64,000 nucleotides of DNA from Cellulosimicrobium composti (GTDB lineage: Bacteria; Actinomycetota; Actinomycetes; Actinomycetales; Cellulomonadaceae): assembly GCF_009711085.1 (NCBI RefSeq), contig NZ_WMKA01000012.1, forward strand, positions 1 through 64,000, read 5' to 3'. A program made the position numbers and the translations under genes. Of this stretch, positions 7,711-17,217 are shown piece after piece; the first letter of the stretch is position 1; each line of letters starts with the position of its first letter. Under the pieces are notes generated by a model. That model was given only the letters and a program-made list of their open reading frames with translations. It was not told where the DNA came from and made no database searches.

Positions 7711-9423
7711 ATGCGCCCGTCCACGTCCCGGGGGGTCGGCCGCGCGCGCGGCGCGGCCTCCGCCCTGCTCGCGTCCCTGCTGGCGCTCGTCCTCGTCACG
7801 GGCCCGGCCGCCGCGAGCCCCGCCGTCGCGAGCCCCGCCGTCGTCCCCGCCGCGACCCCCGCCGCCGGGGACGGCGCACGCGCCGTCGTCGACGTCACCG
7901 ACTTCGGCGCCGACCCGTCGGGCGCGCTGGACTCGACGCCCGCGGTCGCCGCGGCGCTCGACCACGCGAAGGACCTGGGCGGCCCGACGCGCGTCGTCTT
8001 CCCGACGGGCACGTACCAGCTCTACCCGGACCGCGCCCCGGTGCGCGAGCTCTACGTGTCGAACACCGTCGGCGCCGACCAGCGCTACAAGGACAAGCGG
8101 ATCGCGATCCTCGTCGAGGACATGGACGACGTCGTCGTCGACGGCGAGGGGTCGCGCCTCGTGATGCACGGCGAGCAGACGATCTTCGCGTCGATCCGCT
8201 CGCGCGACGTCGTGTTCGAGGACTTCACGGCGGAGTGGGTGGCGCCGCGCACGCTCGACCTCACCGTGGTCGCAGCCGGGACGACCAATGGTCAGACGTA
8301 TCGCGACCTCCGCGTGCCCGACGGCTACGTCTACGCCGTCGACGGGACGACGGTCCGCTGGTCGGGCGAGACCAGCCCGTACACGGGCGTGCCGTACTGG
8401 ACGGACCAGGGTGCGTTCGGGTACCAGCAGGTCGTGGACCTCGCGACCGGGCGCAGCTCGCGCGGCTCGTGGGACGGCGCGTCGACGAACCCGTTCGCCG
8501 GGGTGTCCGCGATCACCGACCTCGGCGACGGGCGGCTGCGGTTCGTCTACGCGGCGTCGGCCGCGTCCGCCCCGGTCGGGCGCGTGTTCCAGATGCGCCG
8601 CACGCACCGGGACACGCCCGCCGGGTTCGTCTGGGAGAGCGAGCGCACGACCGTGCGCGACGCGACGTTCGGCCACCTGCACGGGTTCGGCGTCGTCGCG
8701 CAGCTCACCGAGGACCTCACGATCGACCGCGTGCGGTTCCGCGCCGCGGCCGACTCGTGGCGCACGAGCGCCGCGTCGGCCGACCTCGTGCAGGTCTCGG
8801 GCGGGCGCGGCACCGTGACGATCACGGACAGCGACTTCGGGTTCGCGCACGACGACCCGATCAACGTCCACGGGACGTACGTCGAGCTCGTGTCCGTCGA
8901 TGGCCCGCGCACCGCGACGTTCGCCTACCGCCACGGCGAGACCGCGGGCTTCCCCCAGTTCTACGCGGGTGACGAGCTCGCGCTCGTCGACAAGGCGACG
9001 ATGACCGACGTCCAGGGCGGCACCGCGACGGTCGTCACCGTGGACGGCCCGACCGGCACGGACACGTCGCACGACCTCACGCGCATGACCGTCACGCTCG
9101 ACCGCGACCTCCCGGCCGGGATCGCGCCGGGCGCGGTCGTGGCGGAGAACGTCACGTACACGCCCGCGGTGGAGATCCGCGGCAACCACTTCGAGTCCGT
9201 GCCGACGCGCGGCATCCTCGTCACGACGCGCAAGCCGGTCCTCGTCGAGGACAACACGTTCGACCAGATGGGCATGGCGAGCATCTACGTCTCGGCGGAC
9301 GCCCGGTCCTGGTACGAGTCGAGCGTCGTGCGCGACCTGACGATCCGGGGGAACACGTTCACGCGCGCGCAGTCGCCGGTGATCTGGTTCGACCCGACGT
9401 CCGGGGCGGCGACTCGGCCGTGA
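7711..9423 (+). CDS. GH110-type alpha-1,3-galactosidase, N-terminal part (frameshifted)
   Basis: 570 residues: a signal peptide (hydrophobic segment about residues 15-35, cleavage near AAASPA), the pectate-lyase-like start [20 protein letters not shown], and a long right-handed parallel beta-helix. The segment [20 protein letters not shown] near residues 370-390 matches the conserved [10 protein letters not shown] region of family GH110 exo-alpha-1,3-galactosidases. Reading stops at 9421-9423 while the beta-helix is unfinished. The next turns of the helix continue in another frame from about 9405, so the natural product is a protein of about 1,010 residues spanning 7711-10748. Secreted; likely removes terminal alpha-galactose from glycans. 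Confidence 0.75.
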   Translation: MRPSTSRGVGRARGAASALLASLLALVLVTGPAAASPAVASPAVVPAATPAAGDGARAVVDVTDFGADPSGALDSTPAVAAALDHAKDLGGPTRVVFPTGTYQLYPDRAPVRELYVSNTVGADQRYKDKRIAILVEDMDDVVVDGEGSRLVMHGEQTIFASIRSRDVVFEDFTAEWVAPRTLDLTVVAAGTTNGQTYRDLRVPDGYVYAVDGTTVRWSGETSPYTGVPYWTDQGAFGYQQVVDLATGRSSRGSWDGASTNPFAGVSAITDLGDGRLRFVYAASAASAPVGRVFQMRRTHRDTPAGFVWESERTTVRDATFGHLHGFGVVAQLTEDLTIDRVRFRAAADSWRTSAASADLVQVSGGRGTVTITDSDFGFAHDDPINVHGTYVELVSVDGPRTATFAYRHGETAGFPQFYAGDELALVDKATMTDVQGGTATVVTVDGPTGTDTSHDLTRMTVTLDRDLPAGIAPGAVVAENVTYTPAVEIRGNHFESVPTRGILVTTRKPVLVEDNTFDQMGMASIYVSADARSWYESSVVRDLTIRGNTFTRAQSPVIWFDPTSGAATRP

Positions 9424-10748
9424 CCGCGCACGCGGGCGTCGTCGTCGAGGACAACACGTTCGTCGTGGGCGACGTGACGCTCCTCCAGGCGAAGTCCGTC
9501 GCGGGGCTCGACGTCCGCGGCAACACGGTCGTGCGCGACGACGCCGCGCGCTCGCTCGCCCTGACGGTAAGAGCGGTGCCGAGGCCGTCGTCGCGTTCCG
9601 TACGCGACGCGACGCCTCCCGTCGCGTCGGGAGCGGTCGCGACGGCGACGCCCGGCGCCGTCGAGGCCACGTGGTCGTACGCCGACGCCGACGGCGACGC
9701 GCAGGACGGCTCCGTCGTCCGCTGGTACGTCGCGGCCGGCGACGCGTGGGAGCCGTTCGCGACCGGGGCGCGCGTCGACGTCCCGGCCGCGGTGACGGGC
9801 CGCGCGGTGCGCGCGGTCGTCGTGCCGCGCGACGCGAGCGGGTCGCTCGGGGCGCCCGTCGCGTCCGCCCCGGTCGCGGCCGTGGGCGCTCCCGTGGCCG
9901 ACGACGACGCCTCGCTGAGCACGCTGGCGCTGGGCAACGCCGTCCCCGTCGCGGAGGGGACGTGGGCGGTCGGCCCGTCCGCGACGGCGGTCGCGGTCCA
10001 CGCCGCGGCGACCCACCCGGACGCCGAGGTCGCGGTCCTGGGGGGCGAGCCGCTGCCGGGTGGCGGGGCCGTGGTCCCGCTCGCCGAGGGCGGGACGACG
10101 GTCGAGGTCCGCGTGACCGCGCCGTCGGGCGCCGTGCGCACCTGGACGGCCGTCGTCGAGCGGCGCGGGGACCGCGACGCGGGGCTCGCGGAGGCCGCGT
10201 TCTCCGTGGGGCTGCCGGGCGTCGGCTCCGGCGCCTTCCACGTCACGCCCGTCGCGGACGACGTCGACCGGTACACGGCGCGCCTCGTGCCGTCGTCCCC
10301 GGGCGCGACCGTGTCCGCGCGTCTCGACGGGCGCGAGCTCGCCCCGGGCCCCGACGGCTCGGTCCTCGTGCCCGTGCACCGCGGCGCGACCGTGCTCGAG
10401 GTCCGCGTCACGGCGGGCGACGGCGCGACGACGCGCGTCCACCGCTGGGTGACGCTCTCCGAGCGCGCGGCCGCGCCGTTCGTCGCGGTGGACGCGCAGA
10501 GCCGGTGCCTCGCGGGCCGCGCGCACGTCGCCGTCCGGGCGGACAACCACGGCACGTCCCCGCTCGACGTGACGCTCACGACCGACCTCGGGTCTCGCGC
10601 GGTCACGGGTCTCACGCCCGGCCGGTCGGCGTACCAGTCCTTCCCGGCGCGCGCGGCGCGCACGGACGGCGGGGTCGCGGGGGTCGAGGTCGCCGTCGAC
10701 GGGGAGCGGCACCTGGTCACGGCCGCGTACCCGGCGCTCGACTGCTGA
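9420..10748 (+). CDS. GH110-type alpha-1,3-galactosidase, C-terminal part (frameshifted)
   Basis: This frame continues the beta-helix of the preceding ORF ([34 protein letters not shown]). It then runs into Ig/cadherin-like beta domains and ends with a domain of about 85 residues carrying [15 protein letters not shown] and [10 protein letters not shown]. That last domain is shared with the end of the GH2 enzyme at 42958-46572. It has no start signal of its own. The frame change fits loss of one G in the G run at 9403-9406. At 9563-9604 another frame reads [14 protein letters not shown], more protein-like than the frame used here, hinting at further indels. Confidence 0.7.
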   Translation: MTAHAGVVVEDNTFVVGDVTLLQAKSVAGLDVRGNTVVRDDAARSLALTVRAVPRPSSRSVRDATPPVASGAVATATPGAVEATWSYADADGDAQDGSVVRWYVAAGDAWEPFATGARVDVPAAVTGRAVRAVVVPRDASGSLGAPVASAPVAAVGAPVADDDASLSTLALGNAVPVAEGTWAVGPSATAVAVHAAATHPDAEVAVLGGEPLPGGGAVVPLAEGGTTVEVRVTAPSGAVRTWTAVVERRGDRDAGLAEAAFSVGLPGVGSGAFHVTPVADDVDRYTARLVPSSPGATVSARLDGRELAPGPDGSVLVPVHRGATVLEVRVTAGDGATTRVHRWVTLSERAAAPFVAVDAQSRCLAGRAHVAVRADNHGTSPLDVTLTTDLGSRAVTGLTPGRSAYQSFPARAARTDGGVAGVEVAVDGERHLVTAAYPALDC

Positions 10749-10785
10749 GGGCGCGCTGCCGGCGCACCTGCCCGGAGACGGAGGA

Positions 10786-10848
10786 ACCGGTGGCGATCCG
10801 CCGCGAGAGCTCCCCCCAGCGAAGCTCTCGTCGCGGACCGCCACCGGT
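10786..10848. terminator. Long imperfect hairpin terminator between convergent genes
   Basis: Arms 10786-10811 and 10823-10848 pair at 23 of 26 positions with an 11-nt loop. The arms begin ACCGGTGGCG and end CGCCACCGGT. It sits between the glycosidase (ending 10748) and the copper operon (ending 10989) and would stop transcription from both sides. Confidence 0.75.
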
Positions 10849-10988
10849 CCAGGTGTCGCCGCGTGACCCGTCGCGGCGACGTCCCCCACCAGAGCAAGAG
10901 GCGCCGCGCGCCTGTTCGGGACGCTCACATAGCGTGATGTGGATCACACTACGATGGCCCGCGCCGTCGCGCTCGCCCGCGTCGGCCG

Positions 10989-11618
10989 CTACGTCCGCCG
11001 TGCGTGCCGCTGCGCCGCCCACCCGCCGGCACCCCCGACGGCGACCACACCCAGCGCGACCGCTGCGAGGAGCGGGCCCGTCCGCGTCGGCGACCCGTCG
11101 ACCGCCGGGCCCGAGGGGACCGCGGGAGCGAGGGACGCCGCCGTCGCGACGAACGTGGGTGCGGGACGCGCGCCGGACGGGTCGGTGTCCGTCCACGCGT
11201 AGGACGCACCCGACGGGCACTCCTGGACGGCGGGGAAGACGAACGCCTGCCCCACGGCACCCGTGACCCGGACGTCGAGCGTGAAGGCGGCCCGCTCGCC
11301 GTCGGGCACAGGCTCGCCCGTCCACACCACCGCGTCGTCGGACACGTCGGAGTCCCAGCCGTCGGGCTGGCCGGCCGCGAGCGCCTCGACGCCCTCGGGC
11401 AGCGTGAGCCGCAGGGCGTCGGTCGGCTCGCCGTCGCACCCGTGGTCGAACGTGAACGTGAGCGTCGACGTCCCGTCGCCGTGGGGGTCCACCGTCTCGA
11501 TGAGGACGTGCGCCGCCGCGGGGACGGCCGTCAGCGCGGCGAGCGCGCCGACGGCGACGCCCACGAGGGTGGCGCGCGTGCCGAACCGGGCCCTGCGGGC
11601 CCGCCGGGGACCGGTCAT
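10989..11618 (-). CDS. YcnI-like DUF1775 copper-binding protein (second copy)
   Basis: 209 residues with a signal peptide ending near VPAAAH (residue 36). The mature protein starts with a histidine (HVLIETVDP), the N-terminal ligand of the monohistidine brace described for YcnI. Conserved DHGCDG and the tryptophan in QPDGWDSD follow, and a C-terminal helix with a positive tail anchors the protein to the outer membrane face. The family binds Cu(II). It is shorter than the paralogue at 13322-14068, and its ATG overlaps the stop codon of the CopC-CopD gene (ATGA at 11615-11618), so it is last in the operon and translationally coupled. Confidence 0.85.
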   Translation of the reverse strand: MTGPRRARRARFGTRATLVGVAVGALAALTAVPAAAHVLIETVDPHGDGTSTLTFTFDHGCDGEPTDALRLTLPEGVEALAAGQPDGWDSDVSDDAVVWTGEPVPDGERAAFTLDVRVTGAVGQAFVFPAVQECPSGASYAWTDTDPSGARPAPTFVATAASLAPAVPSGPAVDGSPTRTGPLLAAVALGVVAVGGAGGWAAQRHARRT

Positions 11619-13318
11619 GAGGACACCTCCACGGGGATCTCGGCGATCGGGTTCTCGTACTTGGACGTCCGGACGCTCACGTGGAGGGTCCAGTCGCCGG
11701 CCATCGGCAGGTCGAGCGTCGCCTCGTAGGTGCCCGTCCCGGTCCGCGTGAGCGGTCGGGCGAACGGACCGAGCGCCGGGTCGGCGAGGGTCGTCGTCAG
11801 CTCGGGCACGGCGACGGGCTCGAGGGGCTGCCCGTCGGCGTCGAGCAGCTCGATCTCGAGCGCGTTGACGCCGACCTGCCCGGGGGTGACCCGCGCACGG
11901 AGCGTCCCGTCACCGAGCTCATCGACCACCTCGACGGCCGGTGCCGCAGGCTCTCCGGTGTCCGCGTCCGTCACGACGACGGGGCTGCGCGAGACGAGGA
12001 GACCGGTGACGGCGAGCACGACCGCGAGCAGCACGGCCTCGGCAGTGACCGTCCGGCCGAGACGACGGCGCGCGGTCGCGCCGGTCGGCCCGCCCGCCGG
12101 TCCGCGTTCCCGGACCGCCGGCACGAGCCGGTAGCGGTTCCAGGCGGCCAGGACGACGAGGCACACCGCGAGACCGACCTTGACGAGCAGGGACCGGCCG
12201 TACGTCGTCGAGACGAGCGCGTCGAGGGCGCCGAGGATGCGCCACCCGAGGACGGTCCCGGTGACCGCGAGCGCGAGGACGACCCACGCGCCGAGCGCCG
12301 AGAACCGGGCGACGGTGATCGCCGCGCGCCGGGGGTCGACGTGCGCGGACGGCGCGAGGACGAGCGCGAGACCGAGCACGCCCCCGAGCCACACCGCCCC
12401 GGCCACGACGTGGAGCGCGTCCGCCGTGACGACGAGCCACGGCGGACCGTACGTGCGCGTGTGCCCGACGAGCACGAGCGAGGCGAGCGCGAGCGCGGAC
12501 GCGCCGAGCACGACGCCGGCGGGCCACGCAGCCCGGGTCTCGCGCGCCGCACGCGGGGCGAGCAGCGTCGCGGCGAGGAGGCCGGTGAGGCCGAGCGCGC
12601 CGGCGAGCGTCGAGTCGGTCGCGAGCCCCGCCGCCCACGTCGCCGGGTCGGCGAGCGCGCCCAGTCCGGCGCCTGCCTGCCACGCCGGGGTGAGCGGGAC
12701 CGCGAGGACGAGCCCCATCGCCGCGACCGCGGACGCCCCGCCTCGCACGCGCTGCAGCCGGTGCCGCAGCACGGGGGCGGCGCCCGGGGAGGCGTGCAGC
12801 ACGAGGAGCTCGAACGCGGCGAGCCCCGCGACGAGGAACGTCCCGGCGTAGACCGCCGCCTGGTCGAGCGCGCGCACGGCGACGAGCGCCGCCGTCGGCT
12901 CGGCCACACGTGCCTCGACGGACGTCGCGCTCGGCGCGCCGACCGAGAACGTGAAGGCGCCCGCCACGGGGTGGGTGTCGAGGGACACCACGCGCCAGCT
13001 CACGACGTAGGTGCCGTCGTCGAGCGTCGCGGCCGGGGTGACGACGAGCGCGTCGTCCACCGCGGCGACGTCCACGTCGACGGGCGAGCCGTCGGCCGCG
13101 AGCACGGTCGTGCCGCCGGGGACGACCTGGACCGGCTCGTTGAAGGTGATGGTCAGCGCGTCGGGGGGCGCGTCGAGGACGGTGCCGTCCTGCGGGTCGG
13201 TGCCCACGAGGACGGCGTGGGCCGCGGCCGGGCCGCTCGCGAGGATCGCGAGCAGGACCGCGGCCGCGGCACCGACGACGACGGCCACCACCCGGCGCAG
13301 CACCGAGGGGCGGCCCAC
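11615..13318 (-). CDS. CopC-CopD fusion copper transport protein
   Basis: 567 residues. A signal peptide is followed by an N-terminal CopC domain (HAVLVGTDPQDGTVLD near residue 34, and the DTHP copper site in VSLDTHPVAGAFTF near residue 110). A CopD membrane domain with about eight helices occupies residues 150-430. A soluble beta-rich tail of YtkA/FixH type fills residues 440-567. CopC captures Cu(II) outside the cell and CopD passes copper across the membrane. The start lies 3 bp from the stop of the upstream YcnI gene, and the 3' end overlaps the second YcnI gene. Confidence 0.92.
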   Translation of the reverse strand: MGRPSVLRRVVAVVVGAAAAVLLAILASGPAAAHAVLVGTDPQDGTVLDAPPDALTITFNEPVQVVPGGTTVLAADGSPVDVDVAAVDDALVVTPAATLDDGTYVVSWRVVSLDTHPVAGAFTFSVGAPSATSVEARVAEPTAALVAVRALDQAAVYAGTFLVAGLAAFELLVLHASPGAAPVLRHRLQRVRGGASAVAAMGLVLAVPLTPAWQAGAGLGALADPATWAAGLATDSTLAGALGLTGLLAATLLAPRAARETRAAWPAGVVLGASALALASLVLVGHTRTYGPPWLVVTADALHVVAGAVWLGGVLGLALVLAPSAHVDPRRAAITVARFSALGAWVVLALAVTGTVLGWRILGALDALVSTTYGRSLLVKVGLAVCLVVLAAWNRYRLVPAVRERGPAGGPTGATARRRLGRTVTAEAVLLAVVLAVTGLLVSRSPVVVTDADTGEPAAPAVEVVDELGDGTLRARVTPGQVGVNALEIELLDADGQPLEPVAVPELTTTLADPALGPFARPLTRTGTGTYEATLDLPMAGDWTLHVSVRTSKYENPIAEIPVEVSS

Positions 13319-13321
13319 GGG

Positions 13322-14068
13322 TCAGGCCCGCGGGCGCGAGCGCACGAACCCGAGCGCGCCGAGCACGAGGCCGGCCGCCGCGAGCACGAGCGCCGTCCAC
13401 GTGAGCGCCGGGGCCGGGCCGGCGGCCGCGCCCGCGGACACGGCGTCACCCGACGCACCCGCGGCGGCGTCCTCCGACCCGTCCGAGCCAGATCCGTCCG
13501 CGACGGGCTCGGCCGCGTCGTCGGGCCCGTCGCCCTCGGCGGCCGTCAGCGTGAACAGCGGCGCGGGGAGCTCGAGGTCGTGCCCGTCCTCGCCGTCCGC
13601 CGGGACCTGCACCCAGGCGCTCTCGCCCTCGGCGCACTCCTGGACGGTCGGGAACACGAGGGTCTCGCCCGCCGCGTCGGGCAGCTTGAGCGAGAGCACG
13701 AGGGCGTCGCGGTAGCCGTCGGGCAGCGGGGTCCTCGCCGTGTAGACGACCTCGGCGACGCGCTCGGTGTACTGGCCGCCGTGCCCGTCGTCCACGGGCT
13801 CGGCGAGGTCCTCCATGACCTTCTCGACGTCCCAGCCCGGGTTGACCGTCGGGGTCACGGTGACGACCTGCTCGGGGACCTGGATCGAGACCGTGGTGGT
13901 CGGCGAGTCGCCGCACCCGTGCGGGACGCCGAAGGTGAGCAGGGCGTAGGCGCCCGCCTCGGTCGTGTCCGGGGTGACGGTCACGTGGGCGCTCGCGGCG
14001 CCCGCGCCGACGACGACGAGTCCGGCGGTCAGGGAGGCGGCGCCGACGGCGCGCAGGGTCTTTCGCAT
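13322..14068 (-). CDS. YcnI-like DUF1775 copper-binding protein
   Basis: 248 residues from MRKTLRAVGAAS. A signal peptide is cleaved near ASAH, so the mature chain begins HVTVTPDTTEAG. The conserved PHGCGDSPTT and NPGWDVEKV motifs belong to the DUF1775/YcnI Cu(II)-binding fold. A linker rich in Ala, Gly, Ser and Asp leads to one C-terminal membrane helix and the basic tail RSRPRA. Longer starts would add residues with no signal-peptide character. It is 3 bp upstream of the CopC-CopD gene and probably acts as a copper sensor or chaperone for it. Confidence 0.9.
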   Translation of the reverse strand: MRKTLRAVGAASLTAGLVVVGAGAASAHVTVTPDTTEAGAYALLTFGVPHGCGDSPTTTVSIQVPEQVVTVTPTVNPGWDVEKVMEDLAEPVDDGHGGQYTERVAEVVYTARTPLPDGYRDALVLSLKLPDAAGETLVFPTVQECAEGESAWVQVPADGEDGHDLELPAPLFTLTAAEGDGPDDAAEPVADGSGSDGSEDAAAGASGDAVSAGAAAGPAPALTWTALVLAAAGLVLGALGFVRSRPRA

Positions 14069-14231
14069 GGTGGTGCCTTTCGGGGAGAAGGAGGTCGGGG
14101 CTCCGGCCGCGGGCACGACGGCGTGCCGCGCCGCGGTGTCGGCGGAGCCGGCCGGCGGCGAGGAGGCACGGACGCGCGGGCGCGCGCCGGAGCGGGACGC
14201 CGCGGAGGTGTCCGGGAGGGCGTCCGAGGGG

Positions 14232-14768
14232 TCAGGCCGCGAGCGGGGGACCTCGCCCGGGCGCGGCGCCGCGCACGAGCAGGTCGCGCACCGCAGGCAG
14301 CACGCCGAGGACCGGTGCGGCCGTGCGGACGACGACGCTCCGCGGGCTGCCGGGGACCCGGCACCCGGTGAGCCAGGTCCACAGGCGCCACAGGACGGCG
14401 TCGCCGTAGCGCAGGACGACCGCGACGGCGAGCGTGGCCACCGCGTGCGCGCCGAGCATCGTCAGGGGCGACGCGGCGTGCGCGTGCGGGGCCGCACCGG
14501 ACGGGGACAGCGCGGCGCAGCGCTCGAACACGACGTGCAGCACGAACTGGCCCGCACCGAGCAGTCCCAGCAGCCGCGGCAGCCCGACCTGGCGCCGCGT
14601 GAGGGGTCGCACCGCGACGGCGGTGAGGACGGCGAGCACGCCCAGCGGGACCGCTCCGGGGTCCGCCCCTCCGGCCATACCGTGCGCGACGACGGACAGC
14701 CCGACGACCGCGGCGGCGAGCAGCAGCACCCGCACGCCGCGGAGCACCCCCGCTCCGGGCGACGTCAC
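14232..14768 (-). CDS. Hypothetical membrane protein of the copper operon (copy 1)
   Basis: 178 residues with about four to five hydrophobic helices, a central RLLGLLGAGQFVLHVVFERC segment and a short histidine-bearing loop (PHAHAASPLTMLGAHAVATL). It resembles the protein at 15641-16345 in length, helix order and in the paired motifs LLGxxQxxLHxxx...LxAHAVATxxLA. The two are paralogues flanking copC. His and Cys in the loops suggest a metal role, but this is inference. No named family is recognised. Confidence 0.75.
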   Translation of the reverse strand: MTSPGAGVLRGVRVLLLAAAVVGLSVVAHGMAGGADPGAVPLGVLAVLTAVAVRPLTRRQVGLPRLLGLLGAGQFVLHVVFERCAALSPSGAAPHAHAASPLTMLGAHAVATLAVAVVLRYGDAVLWRLWTWLTGCRVPGSPRSVVVRTAAPVLGVLPAVRDLLVRGAAPGRGPPLAA

Positions 14769-14856
14769 GGACGCACCCTAGCGGGAGCCCGCTGCGTCGC
14801 GACAGGGTCCGGCGCCGCCCTCCCCGTGCGGGGACGGGCGGCGTGCGCCGGCACCG

Positions 14857-15552
14857 TCAGTCCTCGGGGTCGTGCGCCGCGTCGTCGGTCCCGGCGCCCC
14901 GACGGCGCAGGACGAGCACGACGACCACGGCCGCCGCGACGACGAGCGCCCCGAGCCCCGCGAGCACGGGGACGAGCGACGACGAGCCGTCGCCCTCGGC
15001 CGCCGCGTCCTCGGTGGGCGTGTCGGACCCGGCGGAGGCGTCGGCGTCGCTCGCGTCCGTGGAGGGCTCGGCAGTCGCGGTCTCCTCGGGCGTCGCGTCG
15101 TCGGTCGCGGGCTCCTCGGTCGCGGGCGCCTCCGGCGGGGCCGCGACGGTGAACGCGAACGTGCCCTCGATCGGGTGGCCGTCGGACGAGACGACGCGCC
15201 ACGCGACCGAGTACGTGTCGCCGCCGAGCGCGACGGCCGGGTCGAGCGCGAGCGTCGCCGTCGTGCCGTCGATCGCCGGTGCGCCCTGGGTGACGACCGT
15301 CCCCGCGGAGTCCGTGACCACGACCTGCGGCTCGACGGGGAGCGGCTCGGTGTTGAACGTCAGGGTGATCGCTGCCGGGGGCGTGTCGAGCTGCGCGCCG
15401 TCGGCGGGGTCGGACGTGAGGAGCCGGTCGTGGGCGGACGCCGGGCCGGCGGTGAGCGTCGTGAGCACGGCGGCCAGTCCGAGGGCCAGCGCGGCGACGA
15501 GGGCGAGCAGAGCGGGCAGGGCCGAGGTGGGTCGGCGCAGGGAGAGCGTCAT
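14857..15552 (-). CDS. copC: CopC domain-containing copper-binding protein
   Basis: 231 residues starting MTLSLRRPTSALPA. The signal peptide is cleaved at ASAH, leaving an N-terminal histidine (HDRLLTSDPADGAQLD). The DGHP motif (VVSSDGHPIEGTFAF) supplies the remaining Cu(II) ligands typical of CopC. A Glu/Asp/Thr-rich linker of about 60 residues then leads to one membrane helix and the basic tail RRRGAGTDD, so the domain is tethered to the cell surface. It is part of a copper operon running 17036 to 10989. Confidence 0.92.
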   Translation of the reverse strand: MTLSLRRPTSALPALLALVAALALGLAAVLTTLTAGPASAHDRLLTSDPADGAQLDTPPAAITLTFNTEPLPVEPQVVVTDSAGTVVTQGAPAIDGTTATLALDPAVALGGDTYSVAWRVVSSDGHPIEGTFAFTVAAPPEAPATEEPATDDATPEETATAEPSTDASDADASAGSDTPTEDAAAEGDGSSSLVPVLAGLGALVVAAAVVVVLVLRRRGAGTDDAAHDPED

Positions 15553-15640
15553 GAAATTCTTCCGTCCGAGGCGCGGCGGTGCCGCGCGGGTGGTGCCCCG
15601 CGTCCCGGCCGTCGCCGGGTCGGCCTCGTCGGGTGCCGCG

Positions 15641-16345
15641 TCAGGACGCGGCGAGGGGGCGCAGCAGCGGTGCTCCCGACGGGCCGGCGGGCGACGGCGG
15701 CCCACGCGTCGGGGCGGTGCGGGGCTGCCACGCGGCGGGCGGGCGCGGCGCGTCCTCGGGGACCGCGCGGCGCGGCCCCGTCGGCGCGAGGACCGGCACG
15801 GGGGCGGGCGCGGTGCGCGGCGTCACCCAGGCGAGGAACCGCTCGAGCGCCCGCTCCCCGTGCGCGAGCACGAGGGCCAGGACGACGGTCGCGACCGCGT
15901 GCGCGGCCACCATCCACGCGCCCGCGGTGCCCGATGTCGCGAGGTGCTCCGGGTGCGCGACGGCGGACCCTGCGCTCAGGGCCGGCACCGCGGCAGGAGC
16001 CGCGCACACGACCTCGCCGACCGCAGCGACGTGCCCGCCGTGACCCGACGTGGCCGCCGACGGCGTGCACGACGACCCGGGCGCGAGGACGGCGAGCGCC
16101 TCGTGCAGCGCGAGCTGGGCGCCGCCGAGGAGCGCGACGAGCCGGGCGGGCGTGAAGCGCACGCGCGCGGCCGCCGTCGTGCCCGCGAGCGTGAACGCCG
16201 CGAGCGCGGCGAGGACGAGCGGGTCCGGGAGGGCGCCGCCGGCGACGCGGTGCGCGAGCGCGCTCAGCGCGAGGACGAGGGTCGCCGCGAGCGCGGCGCG
16301 CGCGACGCGCAGCGGACCGACGACCGGGGAGAGCACGTCGGCCAC
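15641..16345 (-). CDS. Hypothetical membrane protein of the copper operon (copy 2)
   Basis: 234 residues, four to five predicted helices. The large central loop contains Cys and His (PGSSCTPSAATSGHGGHVAA, CAAP, AHPEHLA), and the C-terminal tail is Pro-rich and probably cytoplasmic. It is a paralogue of 14232-14768, sharing LVALLGGAQLALHEAL and MVAAHAVATVVLALVL patterns. Its start is 1 bp from the stop of the Pr6Pr gene and its end is 88 bp before copC. No family name recognised; a copper-binding membrane partner of CopC is plausible. Confidence 0.75.
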   Translation of the reverse strand: MADVLSPVVGPLRVARAALAATLVLALSALAHRVAGGALPDPLVLAALAAFTLAGTTAAARVRFTPARLVALLGGAQLALHEALAVLAPGSSCTPSAATSGHGGHVAAVGEVVCAAPAAVPALSAGSAVAHPEHLATSGTAGAWMVAAHAVATVVLALVLAHGERALERFLAWVTPRTAPAPVPVLAPTGPRRAVPEDAPRPPAAWQPRTAPTRGPPSPAGPSGAPLLRPLAAS

Positions 16346-16346
16346 C

Positions 16347-17036
16347 CTAGCGCGACGCGTCGGCGCCCCCCGCGCCCGCCGCCTCGGGCGTCTCGGACCG
16401 GGCGGCGGGCGAGCGCTCCGGGTACCGGCCGATCAGGGGGCCGGTCGGCAGGAGCCGGTCGATCCCGACGATCAGCAGCCCGAGGACGAAGAAGCCCGCC
16501 CCGTAGAGCACGACGTTGACGAGCAGCCCCGTCCACCCGAGCGCGTCGAGGTCGACGAACCCGTACGGGTACGCGCTGCCGGGGCTGACGAACCCGCGGA
16601 TCGTGGTGAACGCGAAGTACGCGAGCGGGTACAGCAGCCAGCGCGCGGCGTCGAGTCCGCGGAGGCGGCGGTGCGCGTCGAGCAGCAGGAAGTCGACGAA
16701 GACGGCGACGGGCAGGAGCTCGTGCTCGATCTGGCCGTCCGTGAGGCCGAGGAAGACGGCCGGGGCGTCGGGGTCCTCGGGCGCGAGCACGAGGTTGGCG
16801 ACGAGCCCGGTGATCGCCGCGAACAGGGTGACGGCGCCCTTGAGCCACCCGGGCGGCTGCCGCCGGCGCAGGAGCGACGCGACGCCGGCCCACGCGAACA
16901 CGATCGCGATGAGGAACCCGGTCTGGTTGGTGAAGTAGACGAGGCCCTCGATGTCGCCGTCGCGCCAGATGGCGCGCGTCCCGACGAGGGCGAGGACGAC
17001 GAGGAACAGCCGGAACAGACCGACGACGACGTGCAT
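16347..17036 (-). CDS. Pr6Pr family membrane protein
   Basis: 229 residues with six hydrophobic helices and the family pattern YFTNQTGFLIAIVFAWAGVA, HELLPVAVFVDFLLLD and YFAFTTIRG...YPYGFVDLD (FAR-17a/AIG1-like). The role of Pr6Pr proteins is not established. It is the first gene of the copper gene row, and its stop almost touches the next start codon. Upstream lie the cspA terminator and gene. Confidence 0.88.
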   Translation of the reverse strand: MHVVVGLFRLFLVVLALVGTRAIWRDGDIEGLVYFTNQTGFLIAIVFAWAGVASLLRRRQPPGWLKGAVTLFAAITGLVANLVLAPEDPDAPAVFLGLTDGQIEHELLPVAVFVDFLLLDAHRRLRGLDAARWLLYPLAYFAFTTIRGFVSPGSAYPYGFVDLDALGWTGLLVNVVLYGAGFFVLGLLIVGIDRLLPTGPLIGRYPERSPAARSETPEAAGAGGADASR

Positions 17037-17139
17037 GCGGGCTCCTTCGCGCGCGGTGCGGTGGTGCGCTCGTGAGCCTAGTGCGCCCGGGGTCGCCGTT
17101 CCCGCAGGACGAGCGGGCGCCGTGCGGTCCGGGGACGCC

Positions 17140-17167
17140 GAAGGGCCGCGCCGAGGCGCGGCCCTTC
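17140..17167. terminator. Hairpin terminator after the cold-shock gene
   Basis: GAAGGGCCGCGC (17140-17151) pairs perfectly with GCGCGGCCCTTC (17156-17167) across a CGAG loop, 50 bp downstream of the cold-shock gene stop on the reverse strand. Confidence 0.8.
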
Positions 17168-17217
17168 AGGGGTGTTCCGTCACCCGCGCCGGCACTGCGC
17201 GCCGGGCGGGCGGGAGA

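Noticed and set aside
10934-10947. GTGATGTGGATCAC palindrome, a good CRP-type match
   Set aside because: It lies downstream of both convergent genes with no promoter or gene start nearby, so I do not list it as a regulatory site.
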